Positions 13,506-21,793 of a stretch of 24,875 bases of DNA are shown one piece after another. Where the stretch lies: NCBI GenBank assembly GCA_031552825.1, contig JAVBMD010000033.1, forward strand, positions 1-24,875. The letters run 5' to 3'. A program made the position numbers and the translations under genes. The notes beneath the pieces were generated by a model that saw nothing but the letters and a program-made list of their open reading frames with translations, ran no database searches and was not told the DNA's origin. Source of the stretch: WQXF01 sp031552825 (GTDB taxonomy: Bacteria; Bacillota; Clostridia; Christensenellales; Aristaeellaceae). How positions within the stretch are numbered: the first letter of the stretch is position 1; each line of letters starts with the position of its first letter.

Positions 13506-14516
13506 ATGCGAGGCTTTGGGAAGTACTTAGGGAAAAAATTTTTCTGGTATCTATTGACCTTTGTGATCGCGCTGCTGCTCAATTTCTTTCTGCCGCGCCT
13601 GATCCCCGGCAACCCGGTGGACGCGATCCTCAACGATCTGACCACCGGCATGGCCGATACCGCGCGGGCGCTGGAGATTAAGCAGCAGTTTTATCAGCAA
13701 CTGGGGCTTGATAAGCCGATGATCCAACAGTTCTTTATGTATGTTGGCAACCTGTTTAAGGGCGACATGGGGCGCTCCTTTGCCAGCTACCCGCGCACAG
13801 TGACCGATCTGCTATTTTCTTCGATTCCCTACACCGTAGGCATCCAACTGCCGGCCATTCTCTGCGGCTGGATATTGGGCAACCTGCTGGGCGCCATGGC
13901 GGCCTACAAAAAGGGCGTATTTGACAAGACGATATTCCCGGTAGCGCTGTTCCTCAGCTCTCTTCCGGCGTTCATCTTCGCGCTGGTGATCCTATACTTG
14001 TTCGCGGTGGTGCTCAAATGGTTCCCCATCGGCAACGCGTATGCGATGGAGCTGTTGCCCTCGCTATCATTTAAATTTATCTTTTCGCTGATTCAGCATT
14101 GGTTCCTGCCCTTCCTGTCGCTGACGCTGATCGCCATCGGCGGGCAGGCCATTGGCATGCGCTCGATGTCGCTGTACGAGCTCAATGCCGACTATGTGCT
14201 CTATGCCAAGCTGCTGGGCATCCGCGATAAGAAGGTGACCGGCTATGTGTTTCGCAACGCCGTGCTGCCGCAGATTACCGGCCTTGCGCTGGCGCTGGGT
14301 ACGATGGTGGGCGGCGCGCTGATTACCGAGATCGTGTTCAGCTATCCCGGCATCGGCACCAAGCTGATGAGCGCCATCCGCAACATCGATTATCCGGTGA
14401 TCTCGGGCTGCACGCTGATTATCTCGATGACGGTGCTGATTGCCAACTTCCTGATTGAGATCGTTTACGGTCTGATCGACCCGCGCGTGCGCGCCGCGCA
14501 GCAGGAGGAGGGCTGA
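13506..14516 (+). CDS. Opp/Dpp-type ABC importer permease, OppB-like
   Basis: The 336-residue membrane protein is the first permease of the importer. A transmembrane segment at about 12-30 is followed by an extracytoplasmic stretch with LIPGNPVDA, which is typical of OppB/DppB, and then five further helices. The ATPase-contacting EAA loop is visible at about 224-255 (ADYVLYAKLLGIRDKKV, then RNAVLPQ). Length is normal for the family. GGGGGTG precedes the ATG. It ends one base before the next permease gene, and the two form the transport channel. Confidence 0.93.
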   Translation: MRGFGKYLGKKFFWYLLTFVIALLLNFFLPRLIPGNPVDAILNDLTTGMADTARALEIKQQFYQQLGLDKPMIQQFFMYVGNLFKGDMGRSFASYPRTVTDLLFSSIPYTVGIQLPAILCGWILGNLLGAMAAYKKGVFDKTIFPVALFLSSLPAFIFALVILYLFAVVLKWFPIGNAYAMELLPSLSFKFIFSLIQHWFLPFLSLTLIAIGGQAIGMRSMSLYELNADYVLYAKLLGIRDKKVTGYVFRNAVLPQITGLALALGTMVGGALITEIVFSYPGIGTKLMSAIRNIDYPVISGCTLIISMTVLIANFLIEIVYGLIDPRVRAAQQEEG

Positions 14517-14517
14517 T

Positions 14518-15906
14518 ATGCATACGTTTAAAACCATGTTCCGCTCTCCGCGCTTTGTGGTAGGTTTCGTATTGGTGTTGACGGTGGTGCTGTACGCCAT
14601 CATTTATCCGATGATAAACACCGACGACCCCAAGGCAGATCGCGCCACCAACCCGCTTTACGGCAAAACCGAGGAGCTGCGCGCCGCCATCGCCGACAAG
14701 GACGATGAAAAAATCTTCGCTCAGCTCTCCGCGCTGGAGGCCGAGGGCAACGAAACGATGAACGCCGTGTTGGCTGAGGTGCGCAAGGCGATGGAGAGCG
14801 GAGGGCTGGCCAAGGCGCTGTCCGGCTCCAAGCAGGTGAAGCGCACCAACCCGCTCTACGATGAGTTTGCGGCGTTACGCACAGCGCTGGGCGCCGATGC
14901 GGGCGTTCCCGCCGATGTGGAAGCCGCCAAGGCCGAGCTGGCGCGGCTGGATGCGCATCATCAGTCGGTGTTGGCCGCCTCGGAGGCGGTCAAGGCTGGC
15001 GGTGCTGCCGCCGATATCGCCGACGAGGCGGTGCGCGCCGAGTTTGCGGAGGTGACCGACGCCGCGGGAGCCGATAAGGCGGTCAAGAACCACGAGGCCA
15101 CCTACAAGTGGGTGCTGGAAATTGGCACGCGCCTAGAGGCGGGCGGACACGAGGAGGCGCAAACCGCGCTATCCGAAATCCAGAAAACCACGCTGATTCC
15201 CAAGGATGGCCCGCCGCGCCCCGGCTTTCCCTTTGGCACGGACAGCCTTTCGCGCAACATCTTTTTGGAGATGGCCTATGGCGCGCGGCTGTCGCTGCTG
15301 GTCGGCCTCATCGCCGGGTTGGTGGCGACGTTGATCGGCCTCATCATCGGCCTTTTGGCCGGATATATCGGCGGCTTCGTCGATAATCTGTTGACCACCA
15401 TCACCAATATCTTTATCGTCATCCCCTCGATGATCGTGCTGATCCTGATCGCCGTGGCGCTGGGGCAGATTCGCGAGGGCTGGATCACCGGCTTGGTCAT
15501 CGGCCTTACCGCCTGGCCGTGGACGGCGCGCGCCGTGCGCGCACAGACCACCTCGCTGCGCTATCGCGATCATGTCAACATGGCGCGCATCACCGGCTAT
15601 GGCACCGGCCGCATCATCCTCACCGAAATCCTGCCCTACATCGCCAGTTACGTGGTGATGGCTTTCATCCTGCAGGTCGCTTCCGGCATCATGAGCGAGG
15701 CCACGCTGGCCATCCTCGGGTTGGGTAATCCCACCGCCATCTCGCTGGGGCGCATGATTAACTGGGCGATGCAGTATGAAGCCATCCGCTCCGGGCGCTG
15801 GTGGCAGTTCATCCCGGTCGCCGGGGCGATCGCAATGATTACCTTCGGCCTGTATATGATGAACAGCGGGATGGATCAGGTGTTCAATCCCAAGATAAGG
15901 AGTTGA
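14518..15906 (+). CDS. Opp/Dpp-type ABC importer permease, OppC-like, with a large extracytoplasmic insertion
   Basis: This is the second permease, 462 residues against roughly 280-320 for ordinary OppC proteins. The first helix is at about 13-32. The conserved OppC segment FPFGTDSLSRN comes only at 238-248, where it normally appears soon after the first helix. The core has five more helices and the EAA loop RYRDHVNMARITGYGTGRI (348-366). The extra roughly 200 residues (35-235) are hydrophilic, rich in Ala, Glu and Lys, and predicted helical or coiled. They should lie outside the membrane. They contain a repeated TNPLY-x5-LR-x-A motif at 44-57 and 110-123. The reading frame is uninterrupted and base composition matches its neighbours, so this is not a sequencing artefact or recent transfer. 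Confidence 0.92.
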   Translation: MHTFKTMFRSPRFVVGFVLVLTVVLYAIIYPMINTDDPKADRATNPLYGKTEELRAAIADKDDEKIFAQLSALEAEGNETMNAVLAEVRKAMESGGLAKALSGSKQVKRTNPLYDEFAALRTALGADAGVPADVEAAKAELARLDAHHQSVLAASEAVKAGGAAADIADEAVRAEFAEVTDAAGADKAVKNHEATYKWVLEIGTRLEAGGHEEAQTALSEIQKTTLIPKDGPPRPGFPFGTDSLSRNIFLEMAYGARLSLLVGLIAGLVATLIGLIIGLLAGYIGGFVDNLLTTITNIFIVIPSMIVLILIAVALGQIREGWITGLVIGLTAWPWTARAVRAQTTSLRYRDHVNMARITGYGTGRIILTEILPYIASYVVMAFILQVASGIMSEATLAILGLGNPTAISLGRMINWAMQYEAIRSGRWWQFIPVAGAIAMITFGLYMMNSGMDQVFNPKIRS

Positions 15907-15910
15907 TTCC

Positions 15911-16948
15911 ATGGCCAATACAGTGCTGAAGGTGAGCGGGCTGAAGACGTATTACCGTACCCGCCTCAAGGAGAATGTCTGCGCCGTGGATGGGGTGGAG
16001 CTGGAGCTGAAGGAAGGGCGTGTACTGGGCATCGCGGGCGAATCGGGCTGCGGCAAGTCCACGCTGGCGCTGAGCCTGATGGGCTTCTACTTTCCGCCGT
16101 TGCACTTCGGCAGCGGAACCATTGAAATCGACGGCACCGACATCATGAAGCTGCCCTACGAGACGCTGCGCACCAAGTACTTGGGCACCGAGATTGCCTA
16201 CATCCCGCAGGCCGCGATGAACGCGCTCAACCCGACGCGCAAGATCTCTAAGTTTGTGATCGATATCCTCAGCGAGCATCGCCCGGAGATGACCCATGAG
16301 CAAATGATCAACATCGCGCGCAATAAGTTTGCCTTTCTCAACCTGCCGGAGCGTGTGCTCAACGCCTATCCCTCCGAGCTTTCCGGCGGCATGAAGCAGC
16401 GCACCGTCATCGCGCTTTCGACGTTGCTCAATCCCAAAGTGCTCATCGCCGACGAACCTTCCTCGGCGCTGGACGTGTCCAGCCAGAAGGTGGTTATCGA
16501 GATGCTGCGCAAGATGATGAAGGAAGATTTCGTCAAGGCGATGATCTTCATTACCCACGAGCTGCCGCTGCTGCGCCACGTGGCCGACGACATCGTGGTG
16601 ATGTATGCCGGCGAGCTGGTGGAAAAGGGTACCAGCGAAGAGGTGATCTTCGATCCGGTGCATCCGTACTCCCACGCGTTGATGGGCTCGATCATCGTGC
16701 CCGAGGAGGGCATGAAGGCGCAGAAGCTGGTTGCCATCCCCGGCGCGCCGCCCAACCTCAAGCGCGTGCCGCCGGGCTGCCGGTTTGCCGAGCGCTGCCG
16801 TTACGCTTGCGACAAGTGCCGCGCTGTGGAGCGCGTGCCCGCTACGGCTTTCGGCGAAGGGCGTTACCATCGATGCGTATTCTCCGAGGCCGAGCTGCGC
16901 GAGAAGTACGCCGTCGAAAAGGCCGAAGCACAGGGAGGTGAAGCTTGA
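15911..16948 (+). CDS. Opp/Dpp-type ABC importer ATPase, OppD-like
   Basis: The 345-residue ATPase drives import together with the next gene product. Walker A GESGCGKST is at 43-51, the Q-loop near Gln100, signature LSGGMKQR at 157-164, Walker B VLIADEP at 177-183 and the switch His in THE at 215-217. After the nucleotide-binding domain it has the C-terminal oligopeptide-transporter extension with four clustered cysteines (Cys290, Cys296, Cys300, Cys303) that in related proteins can hold an iron-sulfur cluster. It starts four bases after the OppC-like gene and its stop overlaps the next start by one base. Confidence 0.94.
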   Translation: MANTVLKVSGLKTYYRTRLKENVCAVDGVELELKEGRVLGIAGESGCGKSTLALSLMGFYFPPLHFGSGTIEIDGTDIMKLPYETLRTKYLGTEIAYIPQAAMNALNPTRKISKFVIDILSEHRPEMTHEQMINIARNKFAFLNLPERVLNAYPSELSGGMKQRTVIALSTLLNPKVLIADEPSSALDVSSQKVVIEMLRKMMKEDFVKAMIFITHELPLLRHVADDIVVMYAGELVEKGTSEEVIFDPVHPYSHALMGSIIVPEEGMKAQKLVAIPGAPPNLKRVPPGCRFAERCRYACDKCRAVERVPATAFGEGRYHRCVFSEAELREKYAVEKAEAQGGEA

Positions 16949-17757
16949 TGGCGGGAAGAGTCTTTACCGATGAGAGCCTTTTGCTGGAGACCCGGCATCT
17001 CAACAAGATCTTTGGCTCCGGCAAGCGCGGTGTGCATGCCGTGAACGACGTTAACTTCAAGCTGCACAAGGGCGAAATCATCTCCATCGTGGGCGAATCG
17101 GGCAGCGGCAAGACCACCTTCGCCAAGATCCTGCTCGGTTTGCTCAAGGAAACCAACGGGGAGATTTTTTACGAGGGCAAGCCGCGCGTGCTTAAAAACC
17201 ATGCCCAGCGCCGCGCCTACTGGCAGAACATTCAAGCCATTTTTCAGGATCCGTTTTCCACGTTCAACCAGTTCTTTCGCGTGGAGAAGATCCTCAACGA
17301 CTGCTTGGCGCTGCAAGGGCTGGGGCATCTGAATCTGGAGCAAAAGCGCGAGAAGATGCGCGACGCCTGCCAGTTTGTCAACCTCAAGTACGAGGAGCTG
17401 TACAATAAGTACCCCTTCGAGCTATCGGGCGGGCAGATGCAGCGGCTGATGATCGCGCGCATCTTCATGATGCGGCCCAATGTGTTGATCGCGGACGAGC
17501 CGACCTCGATGATCGACGCTTGCTCGCGCTCGACCATCCTGGATATGCTGATGAAACTGCGCGACGAGGCCAGCATGACCATCGTGTTCATTACCCACGA
17601 TCTGGGTCTTGCCTACTACGTATCGGATCAGTTGGTGATTATGGAGCATGGCAAGGTGGTGGAGCAAGGCCAAGCGGATGAAGTGATCTTGAATCCGCAG
17701 CATACCTATACGCAGCAGTTGCTCACCGACGTACCCAAGCTGATGGAAGCATGGTAA
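16948..17757 (+). CDS. Opp/Dpp-type ABC importer ATPase, OppF-like (short form)
   Basis: The 269-residue second ATPase has Walker A GESGSGKTT at 49-57, the Q-loop Gln-Asp at 100-101, signature LSGGQMQR at 159-166, Walker B VLIADEP at 179-185, and the switch His in THD. It stops soon after the conserved HTYTQQLL segment and lacks the Cys-containing C-terminal extension of OppD and many OppF proteins. Start choice: ATG at 16948 overlaps the previous stop (TGATG) and follows GGGAGGTG; a TTG one codon earlier is possible. Last gene of the operon, closed by a terminator. Confidence 0.93.
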   Translation: MAGRVFTDESLLLETRHLNKIFGSGKRGVHAVNDVNFKLHKGEIISIVGESGSGKTTFAKILLGLLKETNGEIFYEGKPRVLKNHAQRRAYWQNIQAIFQDPFSTFNQFFRVEKILNDCLALQGLGHLNLEQKREKMRDACQFVNLKYEELYNKYPFELSGGQMQRLMIARIFMMRPNVLIADEPTSMIDACSRSTILDMLMKLRDEASMTIVFITHDLGLAYYVSDQLVIMEHGKVVEQGQADEVILNPQHTYTQQLLTDVPKLMEAW

Positions 17758-17782
17758 ACTGACTGATAGATTCTATCGAAGA

Positions 17783-17810
17783 AGCTGTCGCTGGCGCGGC
17801 GGCTTTTTTT
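17783..17810 (+). terminator. Rho-independent terminator of the ABC importer operon
   Basis: AGCTGTCGC (17783-17791) pairs with GCGGCGGCT (17796-17804) around TGGC, with two G-U pairs, and runs into seven Ts. It lies 25 bases after the last stop. Confidence 0.9.
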
Positions 17811-17855
17811 CTGCGCAGAAATTCCGAAATTCTGTGCGCAAAAATCTTATTTAAC

Positions 17856-17883
17856 TTGACACGCCGTCGCGTCGCTGTATAAT
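17856..17883 (+). promoter_or_regulatory. Consensus promoter of the UvrA-like gene
   Basis: TTGACA (17856-17861), a 16-base spacer and TATAAT (17878-17883) match the SigA consensus at all twelve positions, so basal transcription could be strong. I see no LexA-type operator (GAAC-x4-GTTC or GAAC-x-x-ATGTTC) overlapping it. Confidence 0.88.
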
Positions 17884-17923
17884 GAATGTTCCGTTTACGA
17901 AAACAGAACATGAGGAGGCACAC

Positions 17924-20167
17924 ATGCAGCAGGAGTACATCGTCATCACCGGCGCGCGCGAGAACAACCTGAAGAATGTCGACCTCAGGATCCCTAAGCG
18001 GAAGATCAGCATCTTTACCGGCGTTTCCGGCTCGGGCAAGTCCTCCATCGTGTTTGATACGATCGCGCAGGAGGCGGGGCGGCAGCTCAACGAGAACTTT
18101 AGCAAGTTTGTGCGCGGCTATCTGCCCAAGTACAGCCGTCCTGACGCCGACGCCATCGAAAACCTTTCGATGGCGGTGGTGGTGGATCAAAGCAGGATTG
18201 GCGGCAACTCCCGCTCCACGCTGGGCACCATTACCGACATCAACCCATTAATTCGCCTGCTGTTCTCAAGGATGGGCAAGCCCTATCTCGGCCCGGCGTG
18301 GAACTTCTCCTTCAACGATCCGCACGGCATGTGCAAGACCTGCGAGGGCATCGGGCGCATGGTGACGCTGGATATCGCAAAGGCGCTGGATCCGGATAAA
18401 TCGCTGAACCAAGGCGCCATCCTGCTGCCCGGTTACACCGTTGGCACTTGGCAGTGGAAGATGTATGCCTCGACCGGCTTTTTCGATTTGGACAAGCCCG
18501 TTAAGGACTACACGGAAGCCGAATACCACAGGCTGATGTATGGCAAGGCGGAAAAGATCAATTCAGTGTTTATGGAGGGCATGAACAGCACCTATGAGGG
18601 ACTGGTGGAGAAGTTTGTCCGGCAGTATGTGCGAACCGACAATGAGCCTTCCGCCGCGACGATGAAAAAGATCAAGCCCTTTATGATCGAGCAGCCTTGC
18701 CACGTTTGCCACGGCAATCGCTACAATCCCGAAGTGCTGGCTTGTAAGATCGACGGGCGCAGCATCGCTGACCTGACCGCCATGCAGGTAGATGATTTGT
18801 ACGCGCTGATCCGCGACATCAAGGAGCCGGTGGTGCAGCCCATCGTCGAGAACCTTTGCGAGCGGCTGGGGGACTTGATCGGCATCGGGCTGGACTACAT
18901 CAGCCTCGACCGGGAAACCTCCACGCTCTCCGGCGGTGAATCGCAGCGCGTGAAGATGGTCAAGCACCTGACCAGCAGCCTGATGGACGTGCTTTATATC
19001 TTTGACGAGCCCAGCATCGGCCTGCACCCGCGCGACGTACACCGGCTCAACGAGCTGCTGGTCAAGCTGCGCGACAAGGGCAATACCGTGCTGGTGGTGG
19101 AGCACGATCCAGACGTGATCCGCGTGGCCGACCATGTGATCGACGTTGGCCCTAAGGCTGGGTCGTACGGCGGCCGGGTGATATTCGAGGGCAGCTACGC
19201 CGAGCTGCAATCCGCCGACACGTTGACCGGAACGCACATCGGCCGCAGGCTGCCGCTTAAGGCCAAGCCGCGCGAGGGGCAGGGATGGATCGAAACCTCC
19301 AGGAGCACGCTGCACAACCTGAAAAACGTCAGCCTGCGCATTCCCAAGGGCATCTTTACGGTGGTTACCGGCGTGGCAGGTTCTGGCAAGAGCACGCTGG
19401 TCAACGGCGTGTTTGCCAAGGAATACCCCGAGGCTATCCTGATCGATCAATCGGCGGTGGCGGCCAACAGCCGCTCCAACTCCGCCACCTATACCGGCAT
19501 TATGGACGAGATCCGCAAGCTGTTTGCCGATGCCAACGGGGTGAGTGCCGGTCTGTTCAGCCACAACTCCGAGGGCGCTTGCGAGTCCTGCAAGGGCAAC
19601 GGCGTTATCAAGACAGAGCTTTCATTTATGGACGCCATCGAGACGGTGTGTGAGGACTGTGAGGGCAAGCGCTTCAAGCCCGAGGTGTACCAATATACGC
19701 TGAACGGGAAAAACATCGCTGAAGTGCTGGGCATGACCATCGCCGAGGCAAGCGAGTTTTTTGAGGAGAAAACCATCCTCAAGCAATTGCGCTACATTGC
19801 CGAGGTGGGGCTGCACTACATGACGCTGGGGCAGCCGCTCAACACCCTCTCCGGCGGCGAGTGCCAGCGCCTAAAATTGGCCAAGGAGCTCAACAAAAAG
19901 GGAAACCTTTACATTATGGACGAACCTACCACCGGCCTGCACATGTCGGATATCACCGGCATCTTGGCCATCATCGACCGCCTCGTGGACAAGGGCAACA
20001 CCGTGGTGGTGATCGAGCACAATCTGGATGTGATGCGCAACGCGGATTGGCTGATCGACATCGGCGTGGACGGCGGCGTACGCGGCGGGGAAATCCTGTT
20101 CGAAGGCAAACCGGCGGAGCTGCATACCTGCGATCGGTCGATCACGGCGAAGTATATCGGCGGGTGA
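17924..20167 (+). CDS. UvrA-like ABC-type ATPase lacking the UvrB-binding domain
   Basis: The 747-residue protein has the two-ATPase architecture of UvrA: Walker A motifs GVSGSGKSS (33-41) and GVAGSGKST (483-491), signatures LSGGES (335-340) and LSGGEC (642-647), and zinc-finger cysteines 137/140 with 259/262 and 553/556 with 576/579. True UvrA has about 940 residues. Here the conserved RLLFSRMGKP is followed within about 20 residues by the zinc-finger lead-in NFSFNDPHGMC, so the UvrB-binding domain that normally sits between them is missing. Such short forms (UvrA2/DrrC-like) are linked to tolerance of DNA-binding drugs or have unknown roles. The ATG at 17924 follows GAGGAGG; an ATG at 17882 lies inside the -10 box. 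Single-gene unit. Confidence 0.93.
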   Translation: MQQEYIVITGARENNLKNVDLRIPKRKISIFTGVSGSGKSSIVFDTIAQEAGRQLNENFSKFVRGYLPKYSRPDADAIENLSMAVVVDQSRIGGNSRSTLGTITDINPLIRLLFSRMGKPYLGPAWNFSFNDPHGMCKTCEGIGRMVTLDIAKALDPDKSLNQGAILLPGYTVGTWQWKMYASTGFFDLDKPVKDYTEAEYHRLMYGKAEKINSVFMEGMNSTYEGLVEKFVRQYVRTDNEPSAATMKKIKPFMIEQPCHVCHGNRYNPEVLACKIDGRSIADLTAMQVDDLYALIRDIKEPVVQPIVENLCERLGDLIGIGLDYISLDRETSTLSGGESQRVKMVKHLTSSLMDVLYIFDEPSIGLHPRDVHRLNELLVKLRDKGNTVLVVEHDPDVIRVADHVIDVGPKAGSYGGRVIFEGSYAELQSADTLTGTHIGRRLPLKAKPREGQGWIETSRSTLHNLKNVSLRIPKGIFTVVTGVAGSGKSTLVNGVFAKEYPEAILIDQSAVAANSRSNSATYTGIMDEIRKLFADANGVSAGLFSHNSEGACESCKGNGVIKTELSFMDAIETVCEDCEGKRFKPEVYQYTLNGKNIAEVLGMTIAEASEFFEEKTILKQLRYIAEVGLHYMTLGQPLNTLSGGECQRLKLAKELNKKGNLYIMDEPTTGLHMSDITGILAIIDRLVDKGNTVVVIEHNLDVMRNADWLIDIGVDGGVRGGEILFEGKPAELHTCDRSITAKYIGG

Positions 20168-20186
20168 TGGGTGCCGCAATTTTCTA

Positions 20187-20215
20187 CATACAATCCAGCG
20201 TTTTTCTGCTATAAT
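20187..20215 (+). promoter_or_regulatory. Promoter of the copper fusion gene
   Basis: TATAAT at 20210-20215 with a TGC extension, and a weak -35 CATACA at 20187-20192 (17-base spacer), form an extended -10 promoter. AAGGAGGA at 20242-20249 serves the ATG at 20257. I do not see a CsoR-type operator here, unlike the one before csoR. Confidence 0.65.
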
Positions 20216-20256
20216 GCTAGCGCAATCAAAGACCCATTGCACAAGGAGGAATCCCC

Positions 20257-21693
20257 ATGGCGAAACAGGTGAACCGCCATACGTTTTCGGTAGAGGGAAT
20301 GACTTGCGCCGGTTGCGAGCGCAGGATCGCACGGGCGCTGGGCAACATGCCGGGCGTGACCTCGGTCGAGGCGCGCTATCAGGATGGAACGGTGACGCTG
20401 GTTTGCGGAGACGATGCTTTCGACCGGGCGGCGATCGAAAAGGCGCTGCGCGATCTGGACTATCGGGTGGTATCCGCGAGCGACGCGCGGAGCGGCAGCG
20501 CCATCGCGCTGCAGGCGGCCGGTGCGCTCATCGTGCTGTTCGCGCTGTTTATGTTGCTGCGGCATTTCGGCGCGCTCAACATTTTTAACGCCTTCCCCAC
20601 GGCGCAGGCCGGGATGAGTTTAGGCGCGATGTTCGTGATCGGCCTGCTGACCTCGTTGCACTGCGTCGCCATGTGCGGCGGCATCAACCTATCGCAGTGC
20701 GTGGGATCGGCGTCCTGCGCCGACGCCGGAAAGCGGAATACCCTGCGCGCCAGCCTGCTGTACAACTTGGGTCGCGTGCTTTCCTACACCGCCATCGGCG
20801 CGGTGGTAGGCGCGATCGGTTCGGTGGTCAGCTTTTCTGGCGCCGCGAAGGGCGTTGTACAACTCGTGGCCGGGATATTTATGGTCATTATGGGGCTGAA
20901 TCTGCTGGGCATCTTCCCTTGGCTGCGGAAGATCGCGCCCAGAATGCCCAAGATTTTCGCGCGGAGGCTCGGCGCGCAGGGGCAAGGCAACGGTCCGCTC
21001 TACGTGGGGTTGCTCAACGGCCTGATGCCCTGCGGCCCGCTGCAGGCGATGCAGCTTTACGCGCTTTCCACCGGTTCAGCGGGCATGGGCGCGATGTCGA
21101 TGCTGCTGTTCAGTTTGGGTACCGTGCCGCTGATGTTCGGCTTTGGCGCGCTCAGCTCGTTGCTGAACAAGAAATTTACCAAGCGGATGATGCTGGTCAG
21201 CGCGGCGCTGGTGATCGTGCTGGGCGTATCGATGTTCCACAACGGCATCGCGCTGTCCGGCTTTGGCGCGCCGGTGGCTCGTGCCGCCGCGCAACCCGCC
21301 GAAGCCAGCACCGCTCCGGCGGAGGTGCAGAAAATCACCAGCCAGATGTCGCCGAACGGTTATGATCCAATCACGGTTCAGGCGGGGGTGCCTGTGGAAT
21401 GGACCCTTCAGGCCGAGGCGGGGGATATCAACGGCTGCAACAACGAGATCGTCATTCCGTCGCTCAATATCAGCAAAAAGCTGCAGCCGGGCGACAACGT
21501 GATCGAATTTACACCTGCGCAGAGCGGCACCATCCCGTTTAGCTGCTGGATGGGCATGATCCGCAGCTCGATCACCGTGGCAGAGGCCGATGCCGCGCTG
21601 CCCACGGCGCAAGCCGCCGAACCCCTTACGGCGTTCTTCGGGCCGCCCGCGCCCACGTCTGCTACAGGCGGGTTGCCCAGCTGCTGCCAATAA
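20257..21693 (+). CDS. Copper-handling fusion: HMA domain, SafE/DsbD-like membrane domain, cupredoxin-like domain
   Basis: The 478-residue protein has three parts. Residues about 8-75 are a heavy-metal-associated domain with M-T-C-A-G-C (Cys17, Cys20). Residues about 85-330 form a six- to seven-helix membrane domain of the SafE/UreH type, with LHCVAMCGG (Cys136, Cys140) and NGLMPCGPLQ (Cys259). Residues about 355-442 look like a small extracytoplasmic cupredoxin with possible copper ligands Cys394, Cys430, Met432 and Met434. A short tail ends in Cys-Cys-Gln. The likely role is passing copper (or silver) from cytosolic HMA to an outside cupredoxin, or reducing equivalents across the membrane as in DsbD. 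CsoR and CopA encoded just downstream support copper. Transport direction and cargo are inference. Confidence 0.88.
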   Translation: MAKQVNRHTFSVEGMTCAGCERRIARALGNMPGVTSVEARYQDGTVTLVCGDDAFDRAAIEKALRDLDYRVVSASDARSGSAIALQAAGALIVLFALFMLLRHFGALNIFNAFPTAQAGMSLGAMFVIGLLTSLHCVAMCGGINLSQCVGSASCADAGKRNTLRASLLYNLGRVLSYTAIGAVVGAIGSVVSFSGAAKGVVQLVAGIFMVIMGLNLLGIFPWLRKIAPRMPKIFARRLGAQGQGNGPLYVGLLNGLMPCGPLQAMQLYALSTGSAGMGAMSMLLFSLGTVPLMFGFGALSSLLNKKFTKRMMLVSAALVIVLGVSMFHNGIALSGFGAPVARAAAQPAEASTAPAEVQKITSQMSPNGYDPITVQAGVPVEWTLQAEAGDINGCNNEIVIPSLNISKKLQPGDNVIEFTPAQSGTIPFSCWMGMIRSSITVAEADAALPTAQAAEPLTAFFGPPAPTSATGGLPSCCQ

Positions 21694-21711
21694 AAAAACT
21701 TTGGTCGCCTA

Positions 21712-21770
21712 TTGCCCAGCGGCGCGCTGGGCATTATAATAAAGACCAAGATACCCATCCGGGGTATAGT
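21712..21770 (+). promoter_or_regulatory. csoR-copA promoter region with CsoR operator
   Basis: TTGCCC (21712-21717), 17 bases, TATAAT (21735-21740) is a good SigA promoter; a second possible pair is AAGACC (21742-21747), 17 bases, TATAGT (21765-21770). ATACCC (21751-21756) and GGGTAT (21762-21767) form a perfect 6-5-6 palindrome of the CsoR operator type. It overlaps the start of transcription of the first promoter or the -10 of the second, so apo-CsoR would block transcription and copper would relieve it. An 8-bp perfect inverted repeat (TGCCCAGC at 21713, GCTGGGCA at 21726) occupies the spacer of the first promoter. Confidence 0.82.
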
Positions 21771-21793
21771 ATAAACGAATCGGAGGCGAGCGT

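Noticed and set aside
17860..17920. Possible SOS (LexA) box before the UvrA-like gene
   Set aside because: GAAC occurs once (17906-17909) but no matching inverted half at the right distance was found.
17882..17923. Upstream ATG (17882) for the UvrA-like protein
   Set aside because: The codon overlaps the -10 box TATAAT (17878-17883), so it would not be in the transcript.
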